This document shows, piece by piece, positions 42,160 to 51,313 of a DNA stretch of 64,000 nucleotides. The DNA comes from JACKCR01 sp041390305 (lineage in GTDB: Bacteria > Eisenbacteria > RBG-16-71-46 > CAIMUX01), in NCBI GenBank assembly GCA_041390305.1, contig JAWKQE010000013.1, positions 62,001 through 126,000 of the forward strand, read 5' to 3'. The stretch's first letter is position 1, and each line of letters opens with the position of its first letter. The notes under the pieces were generated by a model. The model ran no database searches, was not told the DNA's origin, and worked only from the letters and a program-made list of their open reading frames with translations. A program made the position numbers and the translations under genes.

Positions 42160-43194
42160 GTGAAGATCGCCCTCCTGACCACGCAAGAACTGGATGTCGA
42201 TCCGTTCCCGGACGACGATTGGCCCTGTGATCCCCGCCCTTTCCTGCCGGAAGCCGAGTGGGACGTGATCACGCTCGAGAAGTCCACCTGCGTCGATGTC
42301 GTCACCCGTCTCACCAAGAACGGCTACGACCTCTTCTTCAACCTCTGCGACGGCGCGGCCGACGAGGACAAGCCCGGGATCGAGGTGGTGGAGACGCTGG
42401 AGGCCGCCAACGTTCCCTTCACCGGCGCGACGTCCGTCTTCTACGAACCGACCCGGGAGCAGATGAAGGATGCGTGTCGCCGTGAGGGTATCGCGACGCC
42501 GAAGGGCCTCTTCGCCCGCACGGAGTACGATGTGGACCGCGCCGTCGACTCGCTGCAGTTCCCTCTCTTCGTCAAGCACTACAGCAGCTACGCGAGTGTC
42601 GATCTCTCCCGCGCGTCACGAGTCTGCTCCCCGGCCGGGCTCAGACGTCAGGCCCGGAAGATGCTCTCGCGTCACGGAGCGGCCCTCATCGAGGAGTACA
42701 TCGAGGGTACGGAGTGCACCGTCCTCGTCGCGGAGAATCCGGACGATCCGATGCGGCCCAGGACGTACATCCCGCTCCAGTACGACTTCCCGCCGGGCGA
42801 GAGCTTCAAGCACGAGAAGATGAAGTGGGTCGACTACGACCGGATGTCGTCACGTCCGGTCGACGATCCGATTCTCGAGGCCCGACTCCGCGACGAGGCG
42901 GCGCGGTTCTTCGTCGCGCTGGGCGGCGCGAGCTTCGGCCGGTGCGACATCCGCGTCGACCGATCGGGGACGCCCTACATGCTCGAGATCAACGCGAACT
43001 GTGGCGTCTTCTACCCACCGACGGACCCGGGGAGCGCGGACCTCTGTCTCACCTGGGATCCGGAGGGCCACGTCGGCTTCACACGGCAGATCGTGGAAGC
43101 GGCGTTCCGGAGGCATGCCCGGAGGCAGGCCGGAGCACAGGCAGGCGAGCAGGACCCCGGGGACCCGTCGAGAAACGGATCCGCGCATTCCTGA
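42160..43194 (+). CDS. ATP-grasp ligase of the D-Ala-D-Ala ligase type
   Basis: 344 residues from GTG 42160; GAGG lies about 11 bases upstream, a weak site. Residues 1-95 form the N-terminal fold (DLFFNLCDGAADEDKPG). ATP-grasp features follow: FVKHYSSYASVDLS at 137-150 as the flexible glycine/serine loop, EEYIEGTECTV (178-188), RCDIRVD (261-267) and MLEINANCGVFYPP (274-287), with Glu276 and Asn278/280 as likely magnesium ligands. The strand order is that of D-alanine-D-alanine ligases, yet the motif around NANCG differs from Ddl's usual NTxPG, so it may join other substrates. It stands alone upstream of a small membrane protein and has no cell-wall neighbours. Confidence 0.85.
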   Translation: MKIALLTTQELDVDPFPDDDWPCDPRPFLPEAEWDVITLEKSTCVDVVTRLTKNGYDLFFNLCDGAADEDKPGIEVVETLEAANVPFTGATSVFYEPTREQMKDACRREGIATPKGLFARTEYDVDRAVDSLQFPLFVKHYSSYASVDLSRASRVCSPAGLRRQARKMLSRHGAALIEEYIEGTECTVLVAENPDDPMRPRTYIPLQYDFPPGESFKHEKMKWVDYDRMSSRPVDDPILEARLRDEAARFFVALGGASFGRCDIRVDRSGTPYMLEINANCGVFYPPTDPGSADLCLTWDPEGHVGFTRQIVEAAFRRHARRQAGAQAGEQDPGDPSRNGSAHS

Positions 43195-43324
43195 CCGGAT
43201 CGCGTACAATCCCTCCCAGCACCACTCCCATGTCCAGTTCGAGCCAGGCACCGGCCCGCCCGGTCCCGGCTGCGTAGTCGCCGAAGACGGCATCGCCGTG
43301 CGGCTCTATCGAGGAGACTAGAGG

Positions 43325-43894
43325 ATGTCGCTCCTGCCTCGCATGCGTCCCGATTTCGTGCTCGACCTCGAAGTGGACGGAGAGCAGGTGCTGGAGACGC
43401 TGCGCCGGAAGCTCGCGAAGGACGACGCTCCGTTCGAGGGTCAGGTGCTGAAGGGGCACGCCTGCCTGCGTCTCCCGCCGAAGCGTCGCTCCATGCTCTC
43501 CCCCTTCCTCGAGATCGACACGAAGGTCGAGGACGGGAAGGAGGTGATCCACGGGCGCTTCTCTCCCGCACCCAACGTCTGGACCGGGTTCATGGCGCTC
43601 TTCGGTACGATCGCCATGCTCGGGCTCGCGGGGACGATCTACGGACTGGCCAAGATCACTCTGGGGGGAGGGCTCCTCTGGCTCCTCTCCGGGCCCGCCG
43701 CGATCGCACTCATCGCGTTCGTCTACGGCGCCGCCTTCATCGGGCAGGGGCTGAGTTCGCAGGAGATGTTCGACCTCCGCGCCTACGTCCAGTGCATCGT
43801 CCGGGACCTGCAGGACGAGAACTATGACGGATCCGACGAACAGCCCCACCGGCTGCGGGAGCAGCGGGCTTCGGGTGCCATCAGCGCGGAGTAG
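43325..43894 (+). CDS. Small membrane protein of unknown function
   Basis: 189 residues from ATG 43325, with GAGGAGACTAGAGG upstream. Residues 1-85 are soluble and mixed charged (LDLEVDGEQVLETLRRKLAKDD in part). Two membrane spans lie at about 90-112 and 118-141, then a charged tail of about 40 residues. I do not recognise the family. It lies 130 bases after the ATP-grasp gene on the same strand and converges with the small lipoprotein gene beyond. Confidence 0.7.
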   Translation: MSLLPRMRPDFVLDLEVDGEQVLETLRRKLAKDDAPFEGQVLKGHACLRLPPKRRSMLSPFLEIDTKVEDGKEVIHGRFSPAPNVWTGFMALFGTIAMLGLAGTIYGLAKITLGGGLLWLLSGPAAIALIAFVYGAAFIGQGLSSQEMFDLRAYVQCIVRDLQDENYDGSDEQPHRLREQRASGAISAE

Positions 43895-44038
43895 AGCGCA
43901 GCGCGAAGGACTCCGCAGAAGACCTCAGCCTGGAGTCGACTCGAGACGCCGAGACCGACTCAGCACGGAGCGGAACTCGACAGGAGTAGGCCGAAGGCAC
44001 GAGGCGGCCCTGCCCCTCAGTTCGCCGCGCAGGCGCCG

Positions 44039-44383
44039 TCAGTTGGCTGCGTAGGCGACGACGACGTGGAGTGCGCCGTTGCAGTTCTCCGTCACCTTCA
44101 CCTGCTGGCCGGGCTCGAGGTCGTAGTCCATGTCGTTGAGGACCTCGGCCAGTCTCCCGTTCTCGTAACGTACGACGACCGTCGTGTCCGAACACTCGAC
44201 GACGGTCTGGAGTTCGTTCCTGCATCCCGCGAAGAGGGTCGCGGCGCAGAGGAGCGAGAGGGAGGCGGCGAGACGAACGGGGCGATGCAGCGCACGGTTG
44301 AGGGTGGCGAGGAAGCGCCGACGCACACGGTGCAGGGTGGCCGGCCTCCGGATCCAATCCAGTGATACGAGAAGTCGTCTCAT
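44039..44383 (-). CDS. Small putative lipoprotein
   Basis: 114 residues from ATG at 44383. A long basic n-region (residues 1-37) precedes a hydrophobic stretch and a lipobox-like LFAGC, with Cys54 as the lipidation site. The mature part (about 60 residues) is acidic with NGRLAEVLNDMDYDLEPG and two more Cys. The start may lie further in, but no other Met is present. No family recognised. It faces a small membrane protein and is separated from the C25 peptidase gene by two hairpins. Confidence 0.55.
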   Translation of the reverse strand: MRRLLVSLDWIRRPATLHRVRRRFLATLNRALHRPVRLAASLSLLCAATLFAGCRNELQTVVECSDTTVVVRYENGRLAEVLNDMDYDLEPGQQVKVTENCNGALHVVVAYAAN

Positions 44384-44532
44384 GCCGATTGGATCGGCCG
44401 TGAAGCAGGACTTCTTGAACCTTCGAGGAAGGGGCCAAACGACGCGGGCGGGCCGAGGGGACGCACGAAGGCGGCAGAACGCGGGGGTAGGACAAAGAAA
44501 CGAAGCGAACCAACCAGCCCCTAGATAACAAG

Positions 44533-44564
44533 GGGGCGCGGCCGTCCTCTGACGACCGCGCCCC
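44533..44564 (-). terminator. Long GC hairpin, possible terminator
   Basis: GGGGCGCGG and CCGCGCCCC (44533-44541, 44556-44564) pair over nine bases, then a mismatch, then CGTC/GACG around a CTCT loop. Read on the minus strand it is followed by CCTTGTTATCT, with only a weak T-rich end. It lies about 100 bases downstream of the C25 gene end. Confidence 0.55.
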
Positions 44565-44622
44565 TACCGCTCGAGCTTCTCTTCGTTCCGTGCTTCGCTC
44601 CGTCTTGAAGGCGGAACGTCTG

Positions 44623-44649
44623 CGGGCCTGCGGCCGTGACGCAGGCCCG
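44623..44649 (-). terminator. Perfect 10-bp hairpin directly behind the C25 gene
   Basis: CGGGCCTGCG (44623-44632) and CGCAGGCCCG (44640-44649) pair perfectly around a 7-base loop, beginning 12 bases after the C25 stop. No T-run follows, so it may act together with the next hairpin or protect the mRNA end. Confidence 0.6.
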
Positions 44650-44660
44650 AACGCGTCAGC

Positions 44661-46568
44661 TCAGCGGATCCGGGTGACCTTCTGGATCCTCGCTCCTTCC
44701 GAGGTCGAAAGCCGGTAGAAGTAGATGCCGCTCGAGACTTCGAGGCCCCGATCGTCCCGTCCGTTCCAGATCACCTCGTGGCGGCCCGCTTCGAGCTGGC
44801 CGTTCACCAGCGTCCGCACACGACGTCCGGAGACGTCGAACACGGCCAGGTCGACCGGCGCAGCGGTCGGCACCATGAACTGGATCTCGGTCCACGACGC
44901 CATCGGGTTCGGGCGCGCCGGCTGGAGGGCCAGCATCACCTTTCCTTCGGACTCCGTCACACCGGCGGGATCCTGCGGGAGGAGCCACCGGATCGAGTTC
45001 TCGAGGAGCATGTAGCGCACGTTCGCGTCGACCACTGCGTAGTTGAACGCGTAGTAGACGATCCGTCCGTCCCCGTCACTCCCGACCGGCTCGTAGGCGA
45101 TGAGGCTCGCGTCCGTCGGGTAGCTCGTCCAGGAGCCGACCCGGACGGCGTCGCTCGCCGTGACCATCGCGTCTTGATCGCCGTAGCCGGAGTAGGCACA
45201 GGTGATCGGTCCGGTGATGACGTTCGGCTCGCTCACGATCGGATGCGACGGCGTCGCGATCGTGATGTTGCCGCTCGAGTCGTGGTTCCAGCCCGTGATG
45301 TGGAGGACGTCCCGCGCGAAGTTCGTGTCACTCCGGTAGTCGTAGCCGACCTCACCACCTTCGATGAGGAGCCGGCCGCCAGCCAGGACGAAGCTCCGGA
45401 GCGCGGTCCGGAACGTCGAGTTCGAGAGGGTCTCGGTGTTGTTGCCGCTCGCGACGACGAGGAGGTCGTATCCGCCCCAGCTGCCCGGGTCGGTCGCGTT
45501 CATCGTCTCCATCGTCGTGTAGTAGCCGATCTCCGCGAGATCGTTCTGGAGCTCCGCACTCGACTTCGGCCCGGACGGGGCATACCCCGGTTCGAGGACG
45601 AGCCCGGTCGCGGGGTCGATCTTGTCCTCGTACATGGAGAGTCCGGCGGTGTCGTCGATGATGAGGAGGTTCGCGAGCGTCCGCTCGAGCGCGAAGTCGA
45701 ACACGTTCGTCGGCTCCTCGACCGAGATCGGCACCGTCACCGCGATGTGGCGGTCGGACCGCACCTTCGCGATGTAGTCGAAGTACGGGATCGACGTGAA
45801 GAAGTACGTACCGTCGACCGGACTCGTGTCGGTCGTGACGTAGAGCTCACCCGTGTCCGTCCGGAACACGTCGACGGTCGCGGCGAGGGGCGAGCCCGAG
45901 CCGAGTTCCGTCACCGTGCCGCTGACGAAGCCGGCCGGAGCCGGGATGAGCGGGACGTCGATCGTATTCGCACCGAAGTCCACGAAGATCGGTTCGTCGT
46001 AGCCGAGATAGCCGAAGAGGTCGACCGTCATCTGGTACGGGCCGCAGACGATGTCGTCCGGAATCGTGTAGTGGCCGTCCGAAGCGACCACCGTCTGGAA
46101 GACCATGTCCGCGCCGTCGTAGCCGCGGACGAGTGCGCCGACCGCGGGGTTCCCGTCGGCGTCGACGTAGCCGCCCAGGGTTCCGAACACCTCGACGACG
46201 GGGAAGGTGCGGCGCACGAGGTCGTAGCCCACGACCGCGAGGACGCCTTCCAGCGAGCCCGGTTCGTCGACCGTGATTTCGAGCGAGTTCCCACCGGTGC
46301 TCGTCATCCACGTGCCGTTGACGAGCGCGTGGAGCGTGTAGACCGGTTGCGTCGTCGACGCGTGCAGCGTCGCCGGGAGGTGGAGAGGCGCCTGGTTCGA
46401 GAGACCGATCTCCGTCGACAGGCTCACGCCCGCGCCGATGAGGACGCCCGCGTCCACCTCGAGCGGATCGCGGAAGAGTTCGTAGGTCGCGGCCGGCTCC
46501 TTGCCGACGATGTCGATCGCGGGGCCGTAGTCGTAGAGCACCGTGAGCCGTGCAGTAGCCGGTATCAT
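44661..46568 (-). CDS. C25 (gingipain-like) peptidase gene, C-terminal part
   Basis: This frame covers about 635 residues to the stop at 44661. It carries carrier and adhesion modules: a region with GGYVDADGNPAVGALVRGYDG (carboxypeptidase-regulatory-like), another with FVSGTVTELGSGSPL, then a domain with LLIIDDTAGLSMYED and VASGNNTETLSN, and finally a FlgD-like sorting module (RPNPMASWTEIQF, AVFDVSGRRVRTL, SSGIYFYRL, VTRIR). Its own ATG at 46568 is not preceded by a binding site; it is the continuation of the gene starting at 48870 after one frameshift near 46550. Confidence 0.85.
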   Translation of the reverse strand: MIPATARLTVLYDYGPAIDIVGKEPAATYELFRDPLEVDAGVLIGAGVSLSTEIGLSNQAPLHLPATLHASTTQPVYTLHALVNGTWMTSTGGNSLEITVDEPGSLEGVLAVVGYDLVRRTFPVVEVFGTLGGYVDADGNPAVGALVRGYDGADMVFQTVVASDGHYTIPDDIVCGPYQMTVDLFGYLGYDEPIFVDFGANTIDVPLIPAPAGFVSGTVTELGSGSPLAATVDVFRTDTGELYVTTDTSPVDGTYFFTSIPYFDYIAKVRSDRHIAVTVPISVEEPTNVFDFALERTLANLLIIDDTAGLSMYEDKIDPATGLVLEPGYAPSGPKSSAELQNDLAEIGYYTTMETMNATDPGSWGGYDLLVVASGNNTETLSNSTFRTALRSFVLAGGRLLIEGGEVGYDYRSDTNFARDVLHITGWNHDSSGNITIATPSHPIVSEPNVITGPITCAYSGYGDQDAMVTASDAVRVGSWTSYPTDASLIAYEPVGSDGDGRIVYYAFNYAVVDANVRYMLLENSIRWLLPQDPAGVTESEGKVMLALQPARPNPMASWTEIQFMVPTAAPVDLAVFDVSGRRVRTLVNGQLEAGRHEVIWNGRDDRGLEVSSGIYFYRLSTSEGARIQKVTRIR

Positions 46569-48870
46569 CGGTCGTGGCGTGTCCGGACTCGTAGAGGAAT
46601 CCGTCCGCCCAGACCTCGACGCCCGGCTTCGGAGTGACGCCGTCGTACTCGAAGACGCCGACCGTGATCTCGGTCTCCGTGCCGCACTCGATCATGAGCG
46701 GATCCATCACGATCTCGGCCGGGATGATGACGTTGAGGTCCGTGATGTACGGTTCCCGGTTCTGCGCCATCACGACGAGACGGCCCGGGCCCGGAGTCGC
46801 CGGAGCGATGAGTTCGAGGTCGAGGACCCCGCTCATGTCGACGGTGCCGGCGCCCTTGAGCTCACCGTTCTGCGTGAAGCCGACGTAGCTTCCCGGCGCG
46901 GCCTCGATCTGGAACGTGTCCCAGGTCGTGAACACGGTTTCCGGATGGACGACCGGGTTCGCGGACGGGACGCCGAGATAGGTGCAGAGGCTCGGGTCGC
47001 CCATGAGGTTGTAGATGTTCCAGTAGTAGGTGATGAGGTTCGAGCCCGCTTCCATCACGGCCAGGTTTCCCGCGAAGATGAGCGCGTCGTTCACGACGTA
47101 CCACTTCGCCATCTCCTCGCCGTGGTCGTGGAAGAGGCCGTCGTACGCGCCCGTTCCCGTGTCTTCGTATGTCGGGTTGGGAACGACGGTCGAGCGATAG
47201 CCCACGCCCCACCAGTAGTCCTCGTCCCAGTAGGTCGAGTTGCTGCCGCCGATGTAGCCGATCGCCCCCTTGTTCGGAACGCGGAGCCAGGTTTCGGCGA
47301 AGCACTCGGCCACCTGGAAGGAGCTGGTCAGGCAGCAGTTGCCGACCGCGAGGCAGTACTCGCCGTCGTTCTGGAGACCGCGGACCTGCGTCTGCGAGAA
47401 CGACGGGTCCGACCACGACGTCTGGCTGCCGTGCGCCGTGTAGTTGATGAACGCGACGCCGTCCGACACGTTCTGGACGATGTCGGCGGAGTGGCTGCCC
47501 GAGTTCGGGTAGAGGTAGGTGTAGCTGTAGATGCCATGGGCGGCGTTGAAGTAGGTGTCCGTGCCGTAGTTGATCTGGCCGTTTCCGTGGGTCGGTCCGA
47601 ACGTTCCGTCCATCCCCGCGATCATCACCACCTCGCCGAGGTAGCTCGGATCCGGCATGGTGAACTGCTCGTACATGAGGGTCTTGTCGAGGATGTTCTG
47701 GAGTTCGGTCGGGTTCGTGGCGGAGAAGCGTCCGTAGAGGACGTCCGGACAGAGGTCGCCTTCCATGTCGCAGTACGGGCGGTCGGTTGCGTCGCCCGAG
47801 AGCGTCCAGGTCGGCATCTCCGCGATGTCACCGACGAAGAGAACGAAGCTCGGGGCAGGCATCTCCGGGGTCGCGTTCTCGTAGAGACCGTGGAGGTAGG
47901 CCTGCACCGACTCCTTCGTCGTGCCCACGTCCGGGTCACCCAGACTCGCCAGGATGACGTGGAACCCGCGCTCCGTCTTCCAGTCGACGAACGGCTGGAG
48001 CTGTGCGGCGAAGTCCGGATATGTGACCACGACCATCGTTACGATCGGGTTCACCGGGTTCGGATGATCGTCGTGTGTGCTCCGGTAGCCTTCGATCCGG
48101 TCATAGAGCGAATCGAAGAACGGGCTCGCCGTACGGGCCGAGAGCTCGTCACCTGCCACCAGGTCCGCATTCTCGAACCGGATGCTGAGTTCGAGCGACT
48201 CGGTCACGATGACCTTCCCCTCGGTGGGGAGGTACTCGACCGGGGACACTTCGAGACGCCCGATGTGGACGGCCCGCATCTGTCCCATGTCCTCGACACG
48301 GACGAGATCCCGCGCCACCGCCGGAGCGGTGTACGCCGCAAGGTCGACGACGAACGGCCAGTCGGCCGGGTCGACGTTCTTCGGCATGCTCGGCTGTGCC
48401 GGGAAGAGAGGAGCCGTGAGGCCGAAGTCCGCGAGGTCGAGCTCGCGGGTCTGCCGCGAGAGCACGTTCACGACCGGAGTCGCGCCGAACGGCACTTCGA
48501 TGAGACGGTTCATCATCGGAAGTTCCGGGAGCCCTTCTTCGTGCGAAGCGTGGAACCCTGGGATGACGAGTCGCGTGAACACTCCTTCCGGAGTGGAGAC
48601 GTTCATCGCCTGGAGCTCTCCCAACTCCATCTGGTAGTGGAGTTCGAGTGGTGCGCTCGAGGTCAGCGTCAGGTGGGTCGTCGCGTTGCTCACATCGAGA
48701 TCGACGACGTTGACACTGTTGCTACCCGCCGCACCGGCGATCCCGCCGGCCGCGGCAGCCCCATCGGGTGCGGCCCAGGAGACGAAGGTGAACATGAGCG
48801 CAGCCGAGACACATATCCGGCTCGCCGTTCCGAGATGTAGGAACCGATGGAAAGAGGTCGAGGGCTTCAT
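45847..48870 (-). CDS. C25 (gingipain-like) peptidase, N-terminal and catalytic part (frameshifted)
   Basis: From ATG at 48870, with AGGAG 11 bases upstream; an upstream in-frame ATG (48945) is less likely. Signal peptide 1-40. Residues about 50-270 are a prodomain-like part. The catalytic region has the C25 pattern: FINYTAHGSQTSW with His480, and VGNCCLTSSF with nucleophile candidate Cys512, spaced as in gingipains. From about residue 773 (near 46550) the frame changes: TGYCTA continues in the other frame as RLTVLYDYG. The rest of this frame, to 45847, reads as Arg-rich nonsense. The intact protein has about 1,400 residues. It would be an extracellular cysteine peptidase; the family name is certain, its specificity is not. 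Confidence 0.9.
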   Translation of the reverse strand: MKPSTSFHRFLHLGTASRICVSAALMFTFVSWAAPDGAAAAGGIAGAAGSNSVNVVDLDVSNATTHLTLTSSAPLELHYQMELGELQAMNVSTPEGVFTRLVIPGFHASHEEGLPELPMMNRLIEVPFGATPVVNVLSRQTRELDLADFGLTAPLFPAQPSMPKNVDPADWPFVVDLAAYTAPAVARDLVRVEDMGQMRAVHIGRLEVSPVEYLPTEGKVIVTESLELSIRFENADLVAGDELSARTASPFFDSLYDRIEGYRSTHDDHPNPVNPIVTMVVVTYPDFAAQLQPFVDWKTERGFHVILASLGDPDVGTTKESVQAYLHGLYENATPEMPAPSFVLFVGDIAEMPTWTLSGDATDRPYCDMEGDLCPDVLYGRFSATNPTELQNILDKTLMYEQFTMPDPSYLGEVVMIAGMDGTFGPTHGNGQINYGTDTYFNAAHGIYSYTYLYPNSGSHSADIVQNVSDGVAFINYTAHGSQTSWSDPSFSQTQVRGLQNDGEYCLAVGNCCLTSSFQVAECFAETWLRVPNKGAIGYIGGSNSTYWDEDYWWGVGYRSTVVPNPTYEDTGTGAYDGLFHDHGEEMAKWYVVNDALIFAGNLAVMEAGSNLITYYWNIYNLMGDPSLCTYLGVPSANPVVHPETVFTTWDTFQIEAAPGSYVGFTQNGELKGAGTVDMSGVLDLELIAPATPGPGRLVVMAQNREPYITDLNVIIPAEIVMDPLMIECGTETEITVGVFEYDGVTPKPGVEVWADGFLYESGHATTDDTGYCTAHGALRLRPRDRHRRQGAGRDLRTLPRSARGGRGRPHRRGREPVDGDRSLEPGASPPPGDAARVDDATGLHAPRARQRHVDDEHRWELARNHGRRTGLAGRRPRGRGLRPRAPHLPRRRGVRNPGRLRRRRREPRGRRTRPRLRRRGHGLPDGGRFGRPLHDSGRHRLRPVPDDGRPLRLSRLRRTDLRGLRCEYDRRPAHPGSGRLRQRHGDGTRLGLAPRRDRRRVPDGHG

Positions 48871-49151
48871 TTCGAGCGCCACTCCTTTCGAACGGGATGG
48901 GGGATCCCCTCTTGCAGGTACGGAGCCAAAGTTGCAGCGTTTCAAGCGTAGCGAAGGAGGCGAGATACGTACCGTGGCGGTTCCTAATGTCCATCAACGG
49001 CGCAGCGTATACGCCTCGTTGGGGTGGAGGCGGACGCCGCGGCGAACGACTCCGCGCTGGCCACGGGACGGTGCGCGTCGCATTGCGTCACGAACCGCAG
49101 TAGAATCACGGGCAGAACAAACGTAGTTTGCACGACTACCTGGAGGGATGT

Positions 49152-50525
49152 ATGTCGACTAGGTGGATGACGGCGGCTCTGGACTACATCCCCGAGTGGC
49201 TCGAGTTCCAGATGAGGTTCCACGAGCAGCCGGGCTGCTCGGCGGCCTTGGTCCACAAAGGAAAGCTGGTCTGGAAGGCCGCTTATGGCCACGCGAACGC
49301 GGGACGCGGCGTTCCGCTCACGACCCGTCACCGTTTCCGCGTCGCTTCCCACTCCAAGACGTTCACGTCCGCCGGATTCCTGAAGCTGAGAGAGCAGGGG
49401 AAGGTGCGGCTCGACGATCCGGTGTCGCAGTATCTCTCCGGACTCCACCGGTCGGTGGGCGAGGCGACGATCGGTCAGCTCCTCTCTCACTCCGCCGGAA
49501 TCGTTCGGGACGGCTTCGACTCCGGGCAGTGGGCGGACCGTCGCCCCTTCCTCTCCGAACGCGAGCTGCTCGCGGACCTCGAAGGCGGTACGACCCTTCC
49601 GCCCAGCTCCCGCTTCAAGTACTCGAACCACGGCGATGGACTCGCGGGGCTGGTGCTGGAAGCGATCACGGGCGAGTCCTACGGAACGTGGATCCAGCGC
49701 GAGATCGTCGATGCCGCCGGCCTCGGGGAGACGTATCCCGACACGCCGCTGCCGAAGGGTGTGCCGATGGCGAGCGGGCACTCGACGAAGGTCGTCCTCG
49801 GCCATCGCCGGATCGTGCCGGGGGACAATCCGACGCACGCGCTCGCGCCCGCGACCGGCTTCGTCAGCACCGCCACCGACCTCGCCACCTTCTTCGCCCA
49901 CCTCGCGCCGAACGCGCGCCGGAGCATTCTCTCACCGGCCAGTCGGCGGGAGATGGTGAGGAGGCAGTGGACCTCCGAGCACTCGCGTGTCGAGCGCCAC
50001 TATGGATACGGCACGATCTCCGGGCGGATGGGGGACTGGAACTGGTTCGGGCACAGCGGCGGCTTCCAGGGCTTCATCACGAACACGGCGGTGATTCCGG
50101 CGCAGGACCTCTCCCTCTCCATCCTCACGAACGCGGCGGATGGGATGTCAGGTGCCTGGCTGGAGGGAGCCGTCCACGTTCTCCGCGCGTTCCACGAACA
50201 CGGTGCGCCGACCCGCCGTGCCGCGAGCTGGGGCGGTCGGTGGTGGAGTCTCTGGGGCGCGACCGACTTCATTCCGATGGGGAGCAAGGTCTACGTCGGA
50301 CATCCGTCACTGCCGAACCCGCTCATGGACGCGGGCGTGATCGAGCCGACCGGCCGCGACACGGGACGGATCGCCCTCGACAACGGCTTCGCGAACCACG
50401 GCGAGATGGTCCGGCGCGTACGCAACGCGAAAGGCAACGTCGCCGAGTTCTGGTACGCGGGCGGCAAACTCGTTTCGGAGCGTCGCCTCGCACGCGAGAT
50501 GGAGACGCGCTACAAGAAGCGGTAG
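49152..50525 (+). CDS. Serine hydrolase of the beta-lactamase/class C type
   Basis: 457 residues from ATG 49152, preceded by GGAGGG about 5 bases upstream; ATG 49128 is less likely. The class C triad motifs are present: SxxK at Ser66-Lys69 (SHSK), YxN at Tyr157-Asn159 (YSN) and HSGG at 301-304. Esterases, D-aminopeptidases and penicillin-binding-type proteins share this set; a true beta-lactamase is not implied. No signal peptide is visible, so it may act inside the cell. Residues 380-457 are a smaller C-terminal domain of unknown role. The gene ends at a small tandem-repeat array. Confidence 0.92.
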   Translation: MSTRWMTAALDYIPEWLEFQMRFHEQPGCSAALVHKGKLVWKAAYGHANAGRGVPLTTRHRFRVASHSKTFTSAGFLKLREQGKVRLDDPVSQYLSGLHRSVGEATIGQLLSHSAGIVRDGFDSGQWADRRPFLSERELLADLEGGTTLPPSSRFKYSNHGDGLAGLVLEAITGESYGTWIQREIVDAAGLGETYPDTPLPKGVPMASGHSTKVVLGHRRIVPGDNPTHALAPATGFVSTATDLATFFAHLAPNARRSILSPASRREMVRRQWTSEHSRVERHYGYGTISGRMGDWNWFGHSGGFQGFITNTAVIPAQDLSLSILTNAADGMSGAWLEGAVHVLRAFHEHGAPTRRAASWGGRWWSLWGATDFIPMGSKVYVGHPSLPNPLMDAGVIEPTGRDTGRIALDNGFANHGEMVRRVRNAKGNVAEFWYAGGKLVSERRLAREMETRYKKR

Positions 50526-50633
50526 CGCCGCGCGACGGCGCCGGTCGGTGGTAGTGCCGCGTGACGGTACTCCCGGGCGGCGGTACTCGGCGTTGCTCCC
50601 GGGCGCCGGTACTGCCGCGCGACGGTACTCCCG
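50519..50633. repeat. Four imperfect copies of a unit of about 29 bp
   Basis: Copies begin at about 50519, 50548, 50578 and 50605 (steps 29, 30, 27). The second and fourth match best: GTAGTGCCGCGTGACGG and GTACTGCCGCGCGACGG, each followed by TACTCCCG. They fill the gap between convergent genes, overlapping the end of the hydrolase gene. Confidence 0.65.
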
Positions 50634-50640
50634 TGTGACT

Positions 50641-51048
50641 CTACTTCGCTTCGAGGATCCGCCCGTTCGGTGGGAGCACGGTGTCGACGTAGGTCTTCGG
50701 CTGCGAGACGAACTTGTCCCGGTCGACCTCGCAGCAGAAGAAGAAGAGCTTTCCGTCCCAGATGGCCGCGGGCGTGGTCGCCTGCTTCACGATCGGCTTT
50801 CCGGAGATCGGGCTCGTCATCTCCGTACCGTTCTTGACCACGCGACACTCCGCGGGAGTCGCGGCTCGCGCGGCCCCAGGCCCATCCTTGCATCCGGTCG
50901 AAGCGAAGAGCAGCGCCGAAAGGCACACGAGTCCCATGAGAGCGAGTGCCCCGAGCGGATTGCGCGAACGGGCCGCCTGGCCCGGCAGGCGACGGAGCTG
51001 CGGAGTCGGTGGGATGTGGCTCTGGAGACGCTCGCGGTTCGGGTGCAT
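50641..51048 (-). CDS. YHS-like lipoprotein
   Basis: 135 residues from ATG at 51048 (ATG 51063 is also in frame). Residues 33-53 form a hydrophobic segment ending in ASTGC, a weak lipobox with Cys53. The mature part has CRVVKNGTEM, TSPISGKPIVK, LFFFCC and KFVSQPKTYVD, the pattern of YHS domains, small metal-binding modules seen in copper and other metal proteins. Periplasmic, membrane-anchored location is inferred. A metal role is plausible but unproven. Both ends of the gene are flanked by short GC-rich repeat arrays. Confidence 0.75.
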   Translation of the reverse strand: MHPNRERLQSHIPPTPQLRRLPGQAARSRNPLGALALMGLVCLSALLFASTGCKDGPGAARAATPAECRVVKNGTEMTSPISGKPIVKQATTPAAIWDGKLFFFCCEVDRDKFVSQPKTYVDTVLPPNGRILEAK

Positions 51049-51183
51049 AGGGGGAATCCTCATCGATCGGCTCGGGGTTCGGTCATGCGCCGACGGGTCT
51101 GCTCCCGTGACGCCTTCGGGAAGGGTAGCATCAACCGAGGACGTAGAGCGACGACTCCGAGTCGCCGACGAGACGAGGTGCCA

Positions 51184-51288
51184 CCCGGCGACACCCAGTG
51201 ACACTCCGCAACACCAACCGGAACTCAGCAACACCGGCGCCACACCCGGTGACACCAAGAGACACCGCTGGCGCCCGGTGACACCAAG
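51184..51288. repeat. Degenerate array of CCCGGYGACACC units
   Basis: CCCGGTGACACCAAG occurs at 51245-51259 and 51274-51288, 29 bases apart, and CCCGGCGACACCCAG at 51184-51198. Additional GACAC/AACACC words lie between. The 29-base step equals that of the array at 50519-50633, and together they bracket the YHS-like lipoprotein gene. Confidence 0.6.
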
Positions 51289-51313
51289 CAGGTGCCGGAA
51301 GGAGGATTGGTTC

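Noticed and set aside
46543..48840. 765-codon plus-strand frame opposite the C25 peptidase
   Set aside because: Shadow frame; no domains, and the minus strand shows the catalytic His and Cys motifs and signal peptide.
50519..50633. Possible CRISPR array
   Set aside because: Repeats of about 29 bases are contiguous and degenerate, with no unique spacers and no cas genes.
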